A DNA stretch of 10,007 nucleotides from JBLMZW01 sp050259035 (GTDB taxonomy: Bacteria; Bacillota; Syntrophomonadia; Syntrophomonadales; DTU052), in contig JBLMZW010000031.1 of assembly GCA_050259035.1 (NCBI GenBank), positions 1-10,007 of the forward strand, read 5' to 3'. The translations under genes and the position numbers were made by a program. Position 1 is the stretch's first letter. Each line of letters begins with the position of its first letter. A model generated the notes under the pieces. It worked only from the letters and a program-made list of their open reading frames with translations, did not search any database and was not told the DNA's origin. Positions 7,513 through 10,007 of this stretch are shown piece after piece.

Positions 7513-7540
7513 GGGGGAGATGCGATAGTGTCTCCCTTTT
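7513..7540 (+). terminator. Intrinsic terminator after OB-fold/DUF4352 copy 1
   Basis: GGGAGA (7515-7520) pairs with TCTCCC (7531-7536) across a 10-base loop; two flanking G-T pairs extend the stem and TTTT follows. It lies about 40 bases after the stop codon, so the second paralogue probably has its own promoter. Confidence 0.75.
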
Positions 7541-7663
7541 GTCGTTGGAAACTTCTTGGGGTATTATAAAGAAGGAAAGATTCTATTCAAAAGTCTATAA
7601 ATTGCCAGGTGATAACTAGACATAATTTTTCAGGTAAATCAGACCAGAAAAATGTTCCTGGAC

Positions 7664-7676
7664 TAACCAGTGGTTA
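7664..7676. promoter_or_regulatory. 13-bp palindrome upstream of copy 2 (possible operator)
   Basis: TAACCAGTGGTTA is a perfect palindrome around a central G. It lies 39 bases before the ATG of the second paralogue and just upstream of an AT-rich TATAAC that could be a -10 box without a good -35. The rest of 7541-7715 shows no gene. Copy 1 has no equivalent palindrome upstream. Regulatory function is a guess. Confidence 0.3.
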
Positions 7677-7715
7677 ATATATAACTATTCCAAACAGTTT
7701 ATTGGGGGGAATACA

Positions 7716-9062
7716 ATGAAACGGAACGTGTTATTCTCTATTTTCTGCAGCATTTTAATGACCGGAGTCCTATTAACTGCTTCCTTTAAATATGATGATA
7801 AAATCTCTACTGCAGCAGTTACGAAGGCATCTAAACAGGTCATTACAGCCAACCAAATTGGCCTGGTGAAAAAGAATCCCAATACATATAAGGGCTATCC
7901 TATCCAGATTACGGCCCGGGTTGTAACCGCCAAGGTAGCAGGACAAAAGGGATATACTACATTTCAGGCTTTACTTGATCCCCAGGGACAAAAGGTCAAT
8001 AGTATTATTTCAATTAAAGGAAGCACCGTTGTTAAGAACGGACAGAATATTAAACTGCAAGGCATTATTACCGGGCAAAAAGCTGGTGATGCCAAACTTA
8101 AATTGGTCAGAATCACTGCCTCAAAAATAGAAAAAGTCTCAGCTATAAATCCTGCGGCACCAGCCGTTACTACCATTATTCCAGTCGGAACCGCTATTCA
8201 GCAGGGAGTAGAAATATCTGTTCCTAAAATAGAACTTACCCGCGGAGAGACCCGGATATATTTAAAAATCAAGAACGGTTCGTCTTCAATGGTTATTTTT
8301 GATTACTCTAAGGCCAAGCTGATTCAGGGAGCAAAGGAATATAACCAGCAGAGTAGTAATGGAAGTGTCTTCTTACCACCTCAGGGAGACCTGTTGCCAG
8401 GCATTGAAACCCAGGGGAGTCTTGTATTTGGTCCAGCTGATTATACTTCGGGTAGTATTAAATTGTATCTTGAAAAGCAATCAAAAGGTGATTTAACTCC
8501 TATGTATATCTCGGTTTCCTGGAGTAGAGACGGGAAATCGGAAGTTTCTTGCGAGGAGGAAAAACCTCCAGCTACTACATCAGATTTGAAAACGGAAACT
8601 AAGCCGGGGTTAAAATCCATGGAAGAATTGAAGAAACAAGCTGTACCAATGGGACGTACTTTCACGACGGACGAGGAACTTGAAATAACTGTAAGTTCTA
8701 TGTTACAGGGATCAAATGCAGAGGCGTTGCTTACCGGAAGATTCTCAGAGTCCTCAAATTCAGGTTCAAAACTTACAGTCATTAGCTTGAGCGTGAAGAA
8801 TGTTAGCAGCAAGCAACAGTCTGTATCCATTTCACGAGACGATTTTGCACTTACCGGCAGTTCCGGTAAAATTATTAAGCCTTTGACCAATACAAAAGTT
8901 CCGACAAATCCCAGCATAAAGCCATTAGCCGATTCACTACAACAAGGGGAAGCCGTTGTAGGAGCAGTGGACTTCTATGTTCCCGAGGACGAGAATAGGC
9001 TTTACCTGATATGGGATCCTGATCATGGCGGTAAAAACCAGAAATACTTTGAGGTCCATTAA
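7716..9062 (+). CDS. Exported OB-fold / DUF4352-like protein, copy 2
   Basis: This 448-residue tandem paralogue of the protein at 6121 has the same order of parts: hydrophobic N-terminal segment (about 5-24), OB-fold-like domain (about 36-142), first beta-sandwich (about 160-270), charged Pro/Thr linker (280-305) and C-terminal DUF4352-like domain (about 309-448) ending LYLIWDPD and QKYFEVH as in copy 1. The start is ATG six bases after GGGGGG. Residues 33-175 differ from copy 1 at only five positions, whereas the leader (17 of residues 4-32 differ) and the C-terminal half are much less alike. That points to domain-specific gene conversion with different fine specificity in the rest. No enzyme motif is seen. 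The function is probably ligand or polymer binding at the envelope, which is inference. A strong terminator follows. Confidence 0.85.
   Translation: MKRNVLFSIFCSILMTGVLLTASFKYDDKISTAAVTKASKQVITANQIGLVKKNPNTYKGYPIQITARVVTAKVAGQKGYTTFQALLDPQGQKVNSIISIKGSTVVKNGQNIKLQGIITGQKAGDAKLKLVRITASKIEKVSAINPAAPAVTTIIPVGTAIQQGVEISVPKIELTRGETRIYLKIKNGSSSMVIFDYSKAKLIQGAKEYNQQSSNGSVFLPPQGDLLPGIETQGSLVFGPADYTSGSIKLYLEKQSKGDLTPMYISVSWSRDGKSEVSCEEEKPPATTSDLKTETKPGLKSMEELKKQAVPMGRTFTTDEELEITVSSMLQGSNAEALLTGRFSESSNSGSKLTVISLSVKNVSSKQQSVSISRDDFALTGSSGKIIKPLTNTKVPTNPSIKPLADSLQQGEAVVGAVDFYVPEDENRLYLIWDPDHGGKNQKYFEVH
7812..8240 (+). repeat. Near-identical tract shared with 6217-6645 (copy B)
   Basis: This is the partner of the tract in the first paralogue, offset by 1595 bases. 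The longest uninterrupted identical run is about 70 bases, centred on the GQKVNSIISIKGSTVVKNG part of the OB-fold. Confidence 0.9.
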
Positions 9063-9096
9063 ATTAAGGAATTTGTTTTAATACGACTCTTGATCT

Positions 9097-9130
9097 AGGG
9101 GGGAGAAAAGTTAGCCCCCCTTTTGTTTTG
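9097..9130 (+). terminator. Intrinsic terminator after OB-fold/DUF4352 copy 2
   Basis: AGGGGGG (9097-9103) pairs with CCCCCCT (9115-9121) across an 11-base loop, followed by a T-rich tail (TTTTGTTTTG). It lies about 35 bases after the stop codon and separates the paralogue from the amidase gene. Confidence 0.9.
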
Positions 9131-9272
9131 TAGCTGTAGTAATCTATGTTCTCTGTTCCCAATGTAATTCGCACAAAGACAGCAGGAATATACAGGAAAA
9201 TATAGAAGAGTAAGCAATGTTGTATTGTTACTGAGAATTATTAATCGTTAATTTAAGGGAGAATTGTGGTCT

Positions 9273-10007
9273 ATGCGGGAACAATTCTATTGGAAAGTAC
9301 TGCTGGTTGCATTTATAATCCAGATAATATTGGCGACACATTTAATGGCGGTAACGAAATATGATAAAAGCAACCAACCAAAAGCCATAACATATGAAAA
9401 TAATTCGTTGAATGCCCACCCCAATTGTAATTATATGCGGCAAAATGTTGTAGGATATGCAACAAACCTAAAATTCTCTTCGCCGGAACAAAATGATGGC
9501 ATTATGACACTGTCTCGCAATTATAATTTGAAATACGAAAGATTCGATAATGCTTGGACTTGGATTTATTCGATGATGCGGATGGGGTCAGATTGTGCCA
9601 GTTTTGTTTCTCAAGCCTTGGTGGCAGGTGGGATTAAAACAAATGCTAAATGGCATTATCGCAAAATACTTAAACCGTATACTTCTAAATTGGGATTCAT
9701 GGACGAAACTCCGTGTGGAAGGGATATGACACCGGTTTGGGCCAGAGCGAAAGATCAATTCGATTACTTTTCCAACAAGGATAACGGATATATCAACGGT
9801 GAAATCATAACTATAAATTCCATAGACGAAATGAGAGAAAATGTTAAGAAATACGACATTCAGCCTGGCGATTTGTTATTTTGGGAAGATGACGAAAATG
9901 GAGTTCATCACTCGACTATAATAACAGGAATATCTAAAGATGGATTTATCAAATACTCTGGTCATTGTAACGATAGGGTTAATCAGTTGATTCTAGGATT
10001 AAATGGG
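9273..10007 (+). CDS. Membrane-anchored Amidase_6-like (NlpC/P60-fold) cysteine hydrolase, partial
   Basis: The reading frame runs off the right edge after 245 codons. Residues about 7-27 are hydrophobic after a short charged start, giving a membrane anchor or signal peptide (LMA at 24-26 is a possible cleavage end). The body matches the putative amidase domain Amidase_6: SDCASFVSQALVAGG at 106-120 with likely nucleophile C108, the IQPGDLLFW strand at 196-204, HHST with likely catalytic H213 at 212-215, and YSGHCND at 228-234. Such proteins are thought to cut peptide or amide bonds in the cell wall and are common around Firmicutes envelope and sporulation genes. The substrate is unknown. A wider than usual N-terminal spacer (28-90) precedes the domain. 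The ATG follows AAGGGAG at 9255-9261 with an 11-base spacing. It has its own transcription unit, as a terminator lies upstream; no clear promoter was found in 9131-9254. Confidence 0.8.
   Translation, partial: MREQFYWKVLLVAFIIQIILATHLMAVTKYDKSNQPKAITYENNSLNAHPNCNYMRQNVVGYATNLKFSSPEQNDGIMTLSRNYNLKYERFDNAWTWIYSMMRMGSDCASFVSQALVAGGIKTNAKWHYRKILKPYTSKLGFMDETPCGRDMTPVWARAKDQFDYFSNKDNGYINGEIITINSIDEMRENVKKYDIQPGDLLFWEDDENGVHHSTIITGISKDGFIKYSGHCNDRVNQLILGLNG

Noticed and set aside
8441..8917. A 158-codon open frame on the minus strand inside the second paralogue
   Set aside because: It lies opposite a well-supported gene, shows no family features or ribosome binding site and is a shadow of the sense codons.
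6121..9062. Tandem near-repeats as an insertion sequence or composite element
   Set aside because: There are no transposase motifs, terminal inverted repeats or target duplications; the repeats lie inside coding frames of two paralogous genes.
1..10007. tRNA, rRNA or CRISPR array
   Set aside because: No cloverleaf, rRNA core sequence or regularly spaced direct repeats were seen.

Overview
The window looks like part of the chromosome of an anaerobic, Clostridia-type member of the Firmicutes. This is inferred from strong GGAGG/GGGGG ribosome binding sites, moderate-to-low GC, Firmicutes-style intrinsic terminators, a DUF3892 protein, secreted DUF4352-type proteins and an Amidase_6-type cell-wall enzyme. 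A syntrophic or sulfate-reducing relative (Syntrophomonas- or Desulfotomaculum-like) is plausible, but the genus cannot be fixed from the sequence.

Left part (1-998). The left edge holds the first codons of a minus-strand CoA-transferase-like gene that has no ordinary start codon and an in-frame TAA just upstream. Divergent from it is a complete gamma-class carbonic anhydrase-like hexapeptide-repeat protein (222-749). A 249-base intergenic stretch follows, containing a compact nested hairpin of unknown role.

Minus-strand metabolic unit (999-5506). Glutamate dehydrogenase (gdhA) is followed 32 bases later by a 1062-residue protein. That protein joins a GAF-like sensor-type domain, a pyruvate-phosphate-dikinase-type ATP-grasp domain, an uncharacterised middle region and a C-terminal nucleotidyltransferase of the GSxxxGxxGPxSDID type. 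The phosphohistidine and PEP-barrel domains of real PEP synthases are missing. The two genes are probably co-transcribed from a good sigma-A promoter at 5552-5580, next to a palindrome that could be a regulator site. Upstream lies a small minus-strand DUF3892 gene with its own intrinsic terminator.

Plus-strand envelope region (6009-10007). Two tandem paralogues of 451 and 448 residues are exported or membrane-anchored. Each has an OB-fold-like domain followed by two DUF4352-like beta-sandwich domains, and each is closed by its own intrinsic terminator. Their OB-fold segments are about 96% identical at the DNA level while both flanks are strongly diverged, which is the signature of recent gene conversion. 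After them comes a membrane-anchored Amidase_6/NlpC-P60-like cysteine hydrolase cut off by the right edge.

The most interesting items are the multi-domain kinase/nucleotidyltransferase chimera coupled to gdhA, the mosaic paralogue pair beside a cell-wall hydrolase, and the CoA-transferase without a start codon.
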